Below, piece by piece: positions 33,701 through 45,700 of a DNA stretch of 64,000 nucleotides. The first letter of the stretch is position 1. Each line of letters starts with the position of its first letter. Position numbers and translations under genes: made by a program. Origin of the DNA: Thalassia testudinum (taxonomy: Eukaryota; Streptophyta; Magnoliopsida; Alismatales; Hydrocharitaceae); contig JAZHRO010000019.1 in assembly GCA_037157565.1 (NCBI GenBank), positions 23,954,001 through 24,018,000 of the forward strand, given 5' to 3'. Below the pieces are notes generated by a model. The model made no database searches and was not told the origin of the DNA. It saw nothing but the letters and a program-made list of their open reading frames with translations.

Positions 33701-36700
33701 CCTTTATTCCCAACAGGCTGCATTCTAGCTTGTACATTTTTCAAGAGAAAATTCCATCCCCGATCTCGCTATTTGGTCTTAAGGGCATGCAGTTGCTTAT
33801 ACGCTACCACTTAACAGTTTTTCTGAAAAAAAAAAAAAAAACTCTTACTAGAACCAAGATGTGTATGGGAGGTTCCTATAACATTAGAAATTCCTAGTCA
33901 TCCAATAAATTAAAACAGATGGCATCTGACACATAATTAGCCTTAGTAAATGGACTGTATCTTGACAACAATTTTCTAAAAATAACTCCTGTAAACTGTA
34001 CAGTTTTTGTTTACGGCAGCCGCATTATTATTAGAAATATCAACTGAATCTTCTTCTTGCCTCCTCCGTATAATTTAGAGTTGGTAACAGCTAGACACCT
34101 GATCCATATGGTTTTTTAACTATTAGGAAATGCTGTGCTTTTTGGAAGTTGACTATTCTTGCTCATACGTTGCTTCTACTCACCTTAGAGTTGAACCTGT
34201 TTGTGCATGATCATGATCCCATCATTTAGACATTCTCGTCTTCTTTTATGCTTTCATTGGACAAGTTGAAAAGTGAGTGAAAAATGTCACGTGACAGGTT
34301 AGGAAGCACCCAAAGGGGTGCCGCCCTAAGAGATTTTTGTGTGGTTTTTGGTCCAAATTTGATGTTCTTTAGTTTGGTATATTTGGTTTTTGGAAAATAT
34401 TTTTTTAGATAATTTGATATTTTCTAATTTTAGAAGATTTGATTAGATTAAGATTTGATTTGTTTCTTATTTTAGAGAATTGTGATATATTCTCTCTCTA
34501 TAAAAGAGAGCCTTTGTAATCTTCCTTCTATTTTGAGTTAATGCAATAATTCTTACAACTCTTCTCCTCTCTCTCTCTCACCATCGGTTCCCTTCCTCCT
34601 CTCTTGTTGTTTTCAACGTGAAAACAGTTCCTGCGTGGATTGTTTCTCCACGTCAAGGAGACCTTCATGCCTCCATGTCTGCGTCAGTTCTTACATGGTA
34701 TCAGAGCCCATGATCTAGGCTTCTTGGTGTGCGCGTATTTGGGAAGAAGAGTTCATGCATAAAAGAGAATTTTGTTCTTTTGTGCGTGCTCTCTTCAAGG
34801 CCACACATGCGTGGTCTTCCTCTTCAACAAATTCTCCTCACCACATCCAGTGCCTTAAGCGGAGTAGAAGGATTGTAAATCGAGGAAGATGACGAATACC
34901 ACCGCCATCGAAGCCACGTTGTCACAGGAGAAGGCAAGGTAGTTGTTCAAGGAACAACCATCAAGCTTGAAGATGCTTCCACCTACGTCTTATGGGCCTA
35001 CACCTTCAAAATATTTGTTGGGAGCCAAGACAAACTCAATGTCCTACTTGAAGAAGCATCGGAGCAAAATGATGGAACCAAGAAGAAGAAGAGAACTATG
35101 TGGTCATGAACTAGTTGATGAACTTCGTAGATCCAGCCATTGCCTCAAACATGCTTTACAAAAAGAGTACGCATGAGATTTGGACGGCTTAGAGAAAAGG
35201 TATGCCCAAAAATTTAGTAATGCACGAATTACTGATCTTTATACTCGTATATGGACAGTTAGTTAGGGAGATCTCTCCTTGATTAAGTATTATGAGAAGA
35301 TGAAAGTCTTGTTTGTGGAGTTGGACATCTACGAGCCTCTTGATTGCAACAAATAGGGGGAAACACGTGTGGTTTGGCAGGTTGCTAAGTTTTTATCAGG
35401 GTTGCATCCTCGTTATCGGGTCGCTCATGATCAGATTCTCGCATCAGACGGAAAGATGGATCTTGAGACCATCTTTAGCCATCTTGATAGGATGGAAGTT
35501 CCAGAAGCTAAGATTACGCCAAAAGGCGATAACTCTGCACTTGCGATTCCAGAGACAGGTGCAGGGTGTGGAAGGGAAGTGGCTGAGGCCCAGGTTGTAT
35601 CTACCCTCAATGTTAGTATTGTGGATGTACTAATCATCCACAAGAGAGATGTTGAGACATGTTCGGGAGGTCTCACTGTGGGGCTACTAGCACCTTACGT
35701 ACAGACTCGCTCACGCTTGCAAACCTTGAGAAGATCAGGGCTATGTTTCAAGAAGAAAAGGAGAAGAAGACGACGGCTGTCGCAACGACTATCGAGGTTG
35801 CCACAGAAGCAACAAGTCTAGAGGTTGCAAAAGGTTACATCGTGGCTTCTTCCACAAAGTAGAGAGCTTTGAGCTCGAAGAAAAAGAAGAGTGGTGGGGC
35901 ATCTAGCTTCACAAGTTTTTGAAGAACAAGTCATCGTCCTCCTAGTCTCGACTTGATGGGGAATGTTAAGAATAAGTGCCACGTGGCAGTACCATGTGGT
36001 AGCCTTGTTAGGCCACGTGGCAGTGTCACGTGGTAATCCAAGAAGCACCCAAAGGGGCGTCGGCCCTAAGGGGTTTTTGTGTGGCTTTTGGTCTAAGTTT
36101 GGTGTCCTTTAGTTTGGTATATTTGGTTTTTGGAAAGTATTTTTAGATGTTTTAGTCTTTTCTAATTTTAGAAGATTGGATTAGTTGAAATATTTAAATA
36201 ACACGGAAGTAATAATATCAAAGCATATAAGCATCACAAAACACTTGGGTTTACGTGGAAACTACACTCACGAAGAGTAGGGAGAAAACCATGGGAAAAG
36301 GCCCTGAGAGGGCACTGATTTGTATTTCTTCTTCTCAAAGGAATATGAGAGGACTACACGCTTATTTATAAGCCACTACTCACACACAAAGTTCACATCT
36401 TCCGATGTGGCACTAAACCCACAACCCAATTCTCTCAACACTCCCCTTCAACCTAGAGCATGGAAGGCTCAGCTTGTAACACAAAGAAACCCACTCTACA
36501 CAGCCAGGAACATAGGTTGGAGTTGCTGAAGAAACTGTGGCTATCTTTGATAATGGCCTCTTCTATGAAGACCTGGTGCTGGTGGCTCCCCATTTAGTAT
36601 CTCTATAAAAGGGGTCTTCCTCTGAAGGCCTCGAAAGTGGATCTGTTTATCTGGAGTCCATAGAATTGGATCTCCCACATAGAAACCTAAAATGGACCCT

Positions 36701-39700
36701 TCCTCTGAGGACCTCGAAATTGGATCTTCCTCTCTAGAGATCTCAAAACTCTGGACTTCCTAGAGTTGGGTTTCTCATGTGTAGTCCAAGAACAAAAGTG
36801 ACTCCCCAATGGCGGCGATTACAACAAGCTTCCACACTCCCCTTTTCTCTCATACTCCTATGAGAGAAGAAAAGTAATAATGAGAAGAAAATAAAACAAT
36901 AAAAGTAGAGAAGACTTCTTCGCATCTTCTCATAAACATGAACATTTTTTTTTTCTTCCTTTTTTTCTTTTTATTTTCCTCTCTATCTTTTTTTTATTAT
37001 TATTTTTTATTCTCTTCGCTACCTTTTCTTTCTTTCTTTCTTTTCTTTTTCTCCTTCTCTCTCTCTCTCCCCTTTTTTTTTTCTCTTTTTTTTCTTTCTA
37101 TTTCTTTCCTTTTTGTTTATTTTCCTCTTCCCACACTTCTCGCAAACCAGACCTTCACACATTCATACTCACACACAGAGGGGAACCTGTGGATCCCCAA
37201 AGGCCTCCACCAGCGTCAACACCATCAACACTATTGCGAGATCGATGTCGTTAATCTTAGATGCGAGATTTTCACAGAGATCGTCGTTGTGATCTCAATC
37301 TTCACCTTGACCACGCATAAGATCTCTAATGGTATGATCTTGTATCGCGATCGTGTGAGATCGTCTCATGATCACAATCTTACCTCCTTCGGCGCCACTA
37401 GGGTTTGCAACTACTACGTAAAAGGCACCGCTTGCAAGTTTGGCGAGGGCTGCTACTTTCTACATGCGTGGTCAACCTCTGTTGTTGATGATTGTTCGAC
37501 ATCTATGCTACTAGGGCTACCCATCGCCGTCGACCTTAGGCTTGCCTTCATCGTCGCCGTGACCGCTTCGGTTGCGTCGCCCACAGAGCTCTACCACGAG
37601 CATCTTCTGTCGGATGCTCCTCAACCATCAGTGACTCCACACACTCTTTGACCTCGACCACCAGCACCTCCATGCGCTCCTTGAGATTGCCGATGATGCT
37701 TGCGTAGGTGGGGCTAAGGCCCAACACGAAGATCCTCGCCTCCTCCGTACAGGCTTGCTGAGATCATTGCCTCATCCTCTTCTCCTTAGTCGCTCGCGCC
37801 ACCCTCGTGCACTCTTTCTCACCACGCCACATGTAGGAGCGTGGATTGAGGCCTCCATCATCTTGCACTCCGTCGCCAATGCCGTCGCCGCCACCACCAC
37901 CTTCAGTCTGATTGTCGCCGTGACCTCTAGTGATTGGTGCAGGGGTCGCACCAGCCTTAGAGGCGGCCACAGTGCTACCATCATGGTCGATGAGGGCTCC
38001 ATCGGCCCCGTCTCTAGGAGGATCGATCTCCTCTTCATCTTCTCTTCAGGCAAACAAAACTCCCAAGAAAGATAAACATGATAATATAAAAATAATGGAA
38101 ATGATAACCCAAGAAAGTACTCTGATACTAAGATGAAATATTTAAATAACGTAGAAGCAATAATATCAAAGCATATAAGTATCATAAAACACTTGGGTTT
38201 ACGTGGAAACTCCACTCATGAAGAGTGGGGAGAAAATCACGAGAAAAGGTCTTGATAGGGCACTGATTTGTATTTCTTCTTCTCAAAGGAATATGGGAGG
38301 ACTACGCGCCTATTTATTGGTCACCACACACACAAAGTCTACATCTTCCGATGTGACACTAAACCCATAACTCAATTCTCTCAACATGATTAGATTAGGA
38401 TTTTGTTTGTTTCTTATTTTAGAGGATTGTGTTATGTTCTCTTTCTAGAAAAGCCTTTGTAATCCTTCTATTTTGAGTTAATGCAATAATTCTTCCAACA
38501 ACAACAACTCCTCTCCTCTTTGTCTCTCTCACTGTCAGCTGCCCTTCTTCCTCTCTCACTGTTTTCAATGTGAAAACAGTCCCTGCGTGGACCGTCGTCA
38601 TCCTTTTCACATCATTTGTCATATAAACTGAGTCCTGTAAAAGGGTGGAGTTGCATCTGTATAAAAGAGGCATGGCTGGGGACAAATTGATGCACCATTT
38701 GTCATTTCACTTCATTTTGTTGTATACATTGTGGCCTGTGAAGAATGTGGAATCATATCTACGTTAAAGATACCTTTTTTGAGACCAAGTTGGTTGTCTT
38801 TACCTTCATTCGTCCATCATAGTTGTTGAGGCCCAAATAGAAGGTACATCAGCCTCCATGGGATTCATTGCGGTGCCGAAGATTTATTCAATGTCAAGAA
38901 GAGTATGGCGGCCTTGATCAAATAGTCAAGTAAGGGATTTTTCACTTTGTAATAAGCTTAGGATTGCATGCTCCAACTTGGGAGTGTTGAGGGCCGTGAG
39001 AAGTTTTGAGTTGGTTATTTGAATCATATTAAGATCCACATAATGGTAGGATTTGCACTTTGCATTTGTTTCTGCACTTCTTACGATTGGGATTAGAGTA
39101 TAGGTGTAGGCTGTATAAAGGTCCTTGTACCAGTGTTTCTCCTGAGAAGAATAATGAATCATCCAGCTCTTTAGGCCATTTCTACCATGTTTCTTCCCTC
39201 CACTTGAGAAGGTTTTTCACATAAAACCAACTGTTTTTATGGTGCTTTTGGTGCCAATTATTTGTGATTCATCAGAAAGTCCACGGGATATGCAAAGTAT
39301 GCTTCCATAAGATAGACTTGCAGCAGGATATTCTGATTCAGTAATCTGAAATTCAAAACTAAAACAGCAAATTGTGATTTCTTAATTATAATATGTTCTC
39401 AATATTTGTGTAAAAAGGTAACATACTGCTATTACTTTTTCTTTCTCAAAAGCAAAAAGGTAACATGGTAGGGAAGTGCGGAGTTTGGGAAATTCATGGA
39501 AAAGTCAAGGCACTATAGTCCTGAAGGAGGGAAGCTGCTAATATATCGTAGAATTGGTGGAACTTGCATTAGAAATTCAAATTAGCCGCTTGAAATTGAA
39601 GTTTTTGAATAAGTAAAAGAAATAAGAAAATTTGCATGGTTGGTGTATGTGTTTTGGCTCTCTTATGAGGATGGATGGAAAAAAGATGAATGCAAGGTGA

Positions 39701-42700
39701 AGAGTTCTTTTCAGACATTTTCTGTCCTCAAGAAAAAATGAAACTTAGTAGTTAACATATATTGAGAACCTGCGTGTTTTTTTTTTTGAAAGGTGAAAGG
39801 GTGGTTGTTCGGATGATAACCACATGAATTCAATTAATTAAGGGTCAAAATGGCACCGACAAGCTACATAGAAATTTCCCAAAAATGGGCAAAAGAGACA
39901 ATGCTACTAACGAAATTCTTAAGGTAAGGATGCTACCCCTTGAAGATCACTGTGTTTCTCCCTAGCCAGCTACCCTAAAGTATTGCCGGCACCTTTGCCT
40001 TCTTCGATTTGAAAACATGTTATCCCACATGTTTGCTACCTCGCTTGAATGAACTCTAGAAAAGACTCTGATTTGAATGGTCAATCCATCCAATATCAAA
40101 ATGCCTTTAATCTTGCAAAGAGAAGGCATATTGAAAGAACAAATGGTTGATGTCTTCATCACCATCATTACAAAGTAGACACACCTTTTCCATACTTAAT
40201 GCCCATGTAGACCCCTACACTCTGGTTAGCAACCAACTTCTCTGTAGTAATCAAGCAAAGATCTTGATCTTTAGTGGGCACTCCCTTGTTCAAATGAGTC
40301 TACAATCCCCCAGGAGGTTAATATCTGTCATCTACCTAACATCCCTCAAGCGAGAATAAGCCTCCCAAACAGTGAAGTCCCCCTATCCTAAAGAAGAGTA
40401 TCCTCCTTGCCTTCAGGCTCATACCCATCCAGCTCTTGAAGCATCCCTTGTTGCCCCTCCACCTGTCGATTGGAGAAGGTCTCCATTGTTAGAGAATTAT
40501 GTTGTGGGTTGTGTTCTTTCTTGTTGGATGTTCTTGTATGTTGCTCCTCCACCCATACATCTCTTGAGACGTATGATGGAGACATACAAAGTCAATAAAA
40601 AGGATTTACATCTGGTTTTTATTGATTTGGAGAAGACCTATGATTCTGTCCTAAGAGATATCTTGTGGAGAATTTTGGAGAAGAAACAAGTGCCAGTTAT
40701 ATATCTCAACCTCATAAAGGATATGTATTATGGAGCAACAGCTTGTGTCAAGACTAAGGATGATTTGATGGACTACTTTGATATCACCATTGGTCTGCAT
40801 CAAGGTTCGACTTTAAACCCTTATCTTTTTGCCTTGGTCATGGATGAGTTGACGAAGCATATCCAAGTTGAGGTGCCTTGGTGTATACTTTTTGCTGATG
40901 ACATTGTGTTGGTTGATGAGACAGGAGATGGAGTGAACAGAAAACTTGAGCTTTGGAGAGAAGCCCTGGAAGATAAAGGATTACTCATAAGTAGGATGAA
41001 GATTGAGTATATGGAATGCAAGTTTAGTAGTAGAGGGAACAATGAAGGGATTGATGTAAAAATTAGAGAAGAGTGCATTCCAATGAAAGATGTTTTTAAG
41101 TACTTGTGATCCATTTTCCAACATGATGATGGAATTGATGGAGATGCTACACATAGAATTAATGTAGGGTGGTTGAAATGGAGGGGTGCATTTGGTGTTC
41201 TCTGTGATAAGAGGGTTCCTTTAAAAGTCAAAGGAAAATACTATTGAGCTGTGGTAAGACCAGCCATGTTGTGCGGTTCTGAATGTTGGGTTATAAACTA
41301 TATGCATGTATAGAAGATGTCTGTGGTAGAAATGAAGATGTTAAGATGGATGTGTGGTCATACAAGAAAGGACCGTATTTCAAATGAGGTTATTAGAAAA
41401 AATGTTAGGGTGGCATTGATAGAAGATAAAATGAGAGAGGCACGTCTAAGGTGGTTTGAACATTTACAAAGAAGGCCACTAGATGCTCCAGTTAGGAGAT
41501 GCGAGAAGTTGGAGGCTGAACCCATTAAGAGGGGGCGAGGAAAACCAAACAAGTGTTGGAAGGAAACTATTAAGTATGACCTCAATTACTTTAATTTAAG
41601 TCCTGAAATGGCTGAAAATCGATCTAGGCAAAGAATCCATATAGCCAACCTTATTTAGTGTGGGAAAAGGCTTGGTTATTGTTGTTGTTGTTGTTGATGT
41701 TCTTGTAATTTGGCTAGTACCTCTCTCTATATAAAGAGAACTAGGACTTCTTTTGAAAAATACGATGCTTTATTTTTTCAACATGGTATCAGGATAGGTC
41801 CTAGACTCTTCATGCTCTGGTATCCTTACCAAACAAACCTTAGATCTTTCTCTCTCCTCATTGCCACCAATGCCAGCCACCACCAGTGCTATCTTCTGTT
41901 GCCTCCCTGCAGTAGCATAGCATCGCTGCACGAGAGGATCTCTGGTGGTCCTTGCTGCCAGAACACCTTTGGGTAAAAGGTTAGCATTGTTGCCCATCGT
42001 TCCTGGGTCTAGTGGTGCCATTGTTGAGCCCTAGTGCCTCCAGTAGGGGTTCCATCGATGCTGCAAGCTCCTTCAGTGGCCTTTTAGCTTCACCAGCAGC
42101 CTTTACGAACCATAGTGGTGTCGCCAATAGCCTCTAGAACCTGTTGTAGTGTTGCCAATAGCCTTTGTAGGAGCCCAGCACTGCCATCAACCTGTTGTAG
42201 TGCCACTAGGACCTTGGTTGTGCATTGCCAACTGCCTTAGTGAACCCTAGTGTCGTTGCCAATCCTCTATGGCGCTCTTTTCTTGCCATTAGGGGCTCTA
42301 CCTTAGTTGATGGGGGCCTCTAGTGGTCTTCTAAATGTTCCTCTTTGCCATAGTTGTTGGTTTTTGGATGTTCACATGAGTGGTCTTCTCTGTTTGCTCC
42401 CGTGCTTCCTCCCGAACACCAACATGGTTGTGCCTGGACCCTTTATTTCTCCTTAAGTCAAGTCGATGACTTCATCTACTTTTGTGGTGATTCAAGGCAC
42501 TTCGGTAAAGTTGTATGGTGATTAGAAGAAACTCTATATCTTGACCAACACCCACAAAAGTAGGGCACCAAGATCCATTCCAACGCTTCTCCATCGTTGC
42601 CTCCTCATTGGAGGCCAAAGCAAAAAGCGTAGGGAACCGGTCACTCAAGGGTCCATCCCCCAAAGGAAGGACCACTGCATTGAGTCATAGGCTTTACTAA

Positions 42701-45700
42701 AATCAACTTTCCACAGAAACGCCTTTCTCCTTTGTCTTCTCCAATGTGGCAAGATCTCTGAAGCAATAACAAAACTATCCAGAATACTACGTCCTAGAAC
42801 AAAGGTTGTTTGCACGGATGAAATAATAACTTGTAACACATGGAGCTTATTACCCAGCACCTTGGCCATAATGAGATAAATTGTATTGGATACGACAATA
42901 GGCTTGAATTCCTCAATTGCTTTCCGCTTTATCCTTCTTGGGAAAAAAGAATATATAGAATTTATTGATTCTATTGAACCCCATGTTTCCCTCACCAAAT
43001 TCTGTCATTACTTCCATAACATCCTCCTTCAGCAAAGCTAGAACTCATAGAAGTATACAGAAAAACCATTTGGTCTTAGGCAACCATATGCATTCAGATC
43101 CCACATGACTCTCCTCACCTCATCCTTAGAGAAGGGCGTAGTCAGCATGCTTGCTTGCGTGTTTGCGATCGATCTTAGCTCCCCCCGTCCATCTTAATCG
43201 ACCCATCCTCCTTCCCGTAAAGACTTTGTAATACTTAGTCGCTACCTTGCATACCTCTTCCCTTCTAGAGAATTTAATCCCATTCACTATCAACTTGTCA
43301 ATCTAGTTCCTTTTCCTCCTACTAGATGCCATCATATGGAAGTATTTTGTGTTGGAATCCCACTCTTTCAGCCATCTTTGTCTAGAACTCATAGAAGTAT
43401 ACAGAAAAACCATTTGGTCTTAGGCAACAATATGCATTCAGATCCTACATGACTCTCCTCACCTCATCCTTAGAGAAGGGCATAGTCAGCATGCTTGCCT
43501 GCGTGTTTGCGATCGATCTTACCTCCCCCTCGTCCATCTTAAACGACCCATCCTCCTCCCCGTAAAGACTTTGTAATACTTAGTCGCTACCTTGCATACC
43601 TCTTCCCTCCTAGAGAATTTAATCCCATTCACTATCAACTTGTCAATTCAGTTCCTTTTCCTCTTGCTAAATGCCATCATATGGAAGTATTTTGTGTTGG
43701 AATCCCACTCTTTCAGCCATCTTTGTCTAGATTTCACCTTCCACTCCACCTCCAGCTTCCTATCCTTTGCTTGGATTGTGCCCAAATGTCTAGTGTTGGA
43801 CTCCTCATCTGCTGATAGGTCGCTTGTATCCTCCCTCCTATCCAATCCAGCAATCTTAGCTAGTACCTCAGACTTCTTCCTGGCCCGCTCCTTGATTTCC
43901 TTCCAGTAGGTCTTCATAAAGGTCTACATCCCATAAAGCTTCAATGCATCTTTCCATTGTTGTCGACCCAACCAGCTGAAAGGACCCTCCACTAATTATT
44001 TGAACCCCTCCTCTAGCAACTAGGATTCGTCAAAGTTGAAATACGTCCCAAACTGCCTATTCTCGTTTGTTTGCCATAACAATGGTGTGTGATCTGAGAA
44101 AGGCCTTTCCAACGATCTGTATCAAGGGGAACACCTAAGCCATCTTGACGCTACATAGAAATCTATTAATCCTAGATTTTTGGCCTATAGTGTTCCTCTA
44201 TGTGTATGCACATGAGCTAGGTAGCAGGTCCAAGAGTCCATGAGCGGCAACGAACTTCGCAAAAGTCTCCGAGCCCCGATCTTGCCTTCCTCTATCTCCA
44301 AGCCTGTCTTCTGCCATGAGAGTGATGTTGAAATCACCCTTAATCACCTAGGGTTTGCTCTGGAACCTATCCACCACCTGCAACAAGTCCTCCCAAAGTT
44401 GTGGTCGAGTAGCATCATTAGACAGACCATAACCATAGAGATCACCAAGTTGAGGTTGTTGCTCATCACTACCTTCACTGTCAATAATGAGAACCAATGA
44501 TGGAGTCTTCTAGTTCAAAAGAGTCCTTCCATGCCACAATAATTCCACTCGATTGCCCAACAGTAGGGAGAGGAAACCTTTCATGAATCCACTACCCACC
44601 TCCCTTCACACTCTCATGTCGCAGCTCTCCATTTTAGTCTCCTGCAGTAACACCAGAGCAAGTCCTCATGAACAAAGATACCTACCTAGTGTTGCCCTTC
44701 TTGAGGGGTTGTTAAGCCCCCTCACGTTCTACGAAAGGATCCTAGTTATTAGGAACCAAGAGTAGCCCCCCCCTCCCTCAGTCCGGCGGAACCCCACCAC
44801 TTTTGCCACTAGGTCAATGCCTTCCTCATCACTAGCTCTCGCATCTACTGTACCAAATGCCATCTCCTTCCATTCACCTTCAAGAACGTACATCGTTGGT
44901 TCGACGGAGGAGTGGATGATAGCCACCTTTCGCCCCTTACCCTTAAAGGTCCAACGAGGTCGATAGAGCACCCCTCTGTTGTGGCTACTGCACCAGTCTC
45001 CATCTCGATAGCTTCAGTACCCTTGCTTCCTCCTTGTCCCCACGTTAAGCGAAATCTCCTATTGGCATAATGGACCCACCTGTGACGTAGTGGCCACTAC
45101 CATCTGTTGTTAGCTTAGTGGTCCTTGTAGGCTTAGCGACCCCTTTGCTGCTGTCGGCTCCATCAGCTGGTGCGATAGCTGCATTTCCTTTGCTGACTCC
45201 TCAGTCAAACCTTGTGGGCACACCTTCCTGCAAGAGGATGAAAAGGATAGCTCCAAACAGCTTCAGTGGGTCTGGATGCTAAATCGAATTCGGAAGGCTC
45301 TTGTGGAAATCCATTGACTAGTCTAAATGTGCCCTCAAATAAAGTAATGTGTGATAACCACCCTTTATCCTTTCAAAAAAAATAAAGTAACGTGTGACCG
45401 CAACATTGATGCATCCAAAAAAGGAAGCTTGGTCAGACTCTCCATGTCCAAATTAGGACCCCTAATCATGCTACCATTATTCGCTATAACGACTCAATCA
45501 ATGGCATTATGAGTTCTCGATGAATTCGCACCATCATTCCCCAGGATCTTGGGCCCCACAATCTTTGGTTGTTCCTTTGTGACGCAAGCCACAACTGCCA
45601 GACTTTTCGCCTTACAGACTAGCCTTGCTTGTAGACAATTGCCACCACTACCCTCCTTCGGTCGAGAGCACCACCTGTGCAAAGAATCACACAGAATCAC

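Larger units (their letters stand above)
20344..33715 (-). mobile_element. Gag-only copia derivative X1 (outer shell of the nest)
   Basis: Perfect 5-bp duplication GGCTG (20339-20343, 33716-33720). LTRs: 20344-20821 and 33237-33715, each TGTYWAGATTGGC... to ...TATTCCYAACA. On the - strand the polypurine tract CTTGAGGGAGAG abuts the 3' LTR at 20822 and the primer site abuts the 5' side near 32999. Without the solo LTR nested in it the internal part is only about 1.2 kb and codes for gag alone. This fits the published TR-GAG class of non-autonomous elements. A second, partial LTR (32999-33236) stands between the primer site and the complete 5' LTR. Confidence 0.9.
34285..38596 (+). mobile_element. 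Gag-only copia derivative X2
   Basis: 5' LTR about 34285-34695 (its first about 60 bases are missing), primer site TGGTATCAGAGC at 34696-34707, gag remnant, polypurine tract GATGGGGAA, and 3' LTR from 35964 (TGTTAAGAATAAGTGCCACG). The 3' LTR is split at 36184 by a small LTR element and resumes at about 38394-38596. Only gag is present between the LTRs. It belongs to the same gag group as X1 and X3. No target duplication could be read. Confidence 0.8.
40487..42500 (+). mobile_element. Copia fragment: 5' LTR, leader and gag start, inside LINE-2
   Basis: LTR starts TGTTAGAGAATTATG at 40487 and ends TTTTTTCAACA at 41783; without the RTE inside it is about 127 bp. Primer site TGGTATCAGGAT at 41784. 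The leader then holds repetitive GCC-rich text (41860-42410). At about 42434 a short gag start, [16 protein letters not shown], is seen before LINE-2 sequence resumes. No 3' LTR, so it is truncated. Right limit approximate. Confidence 0.6.
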
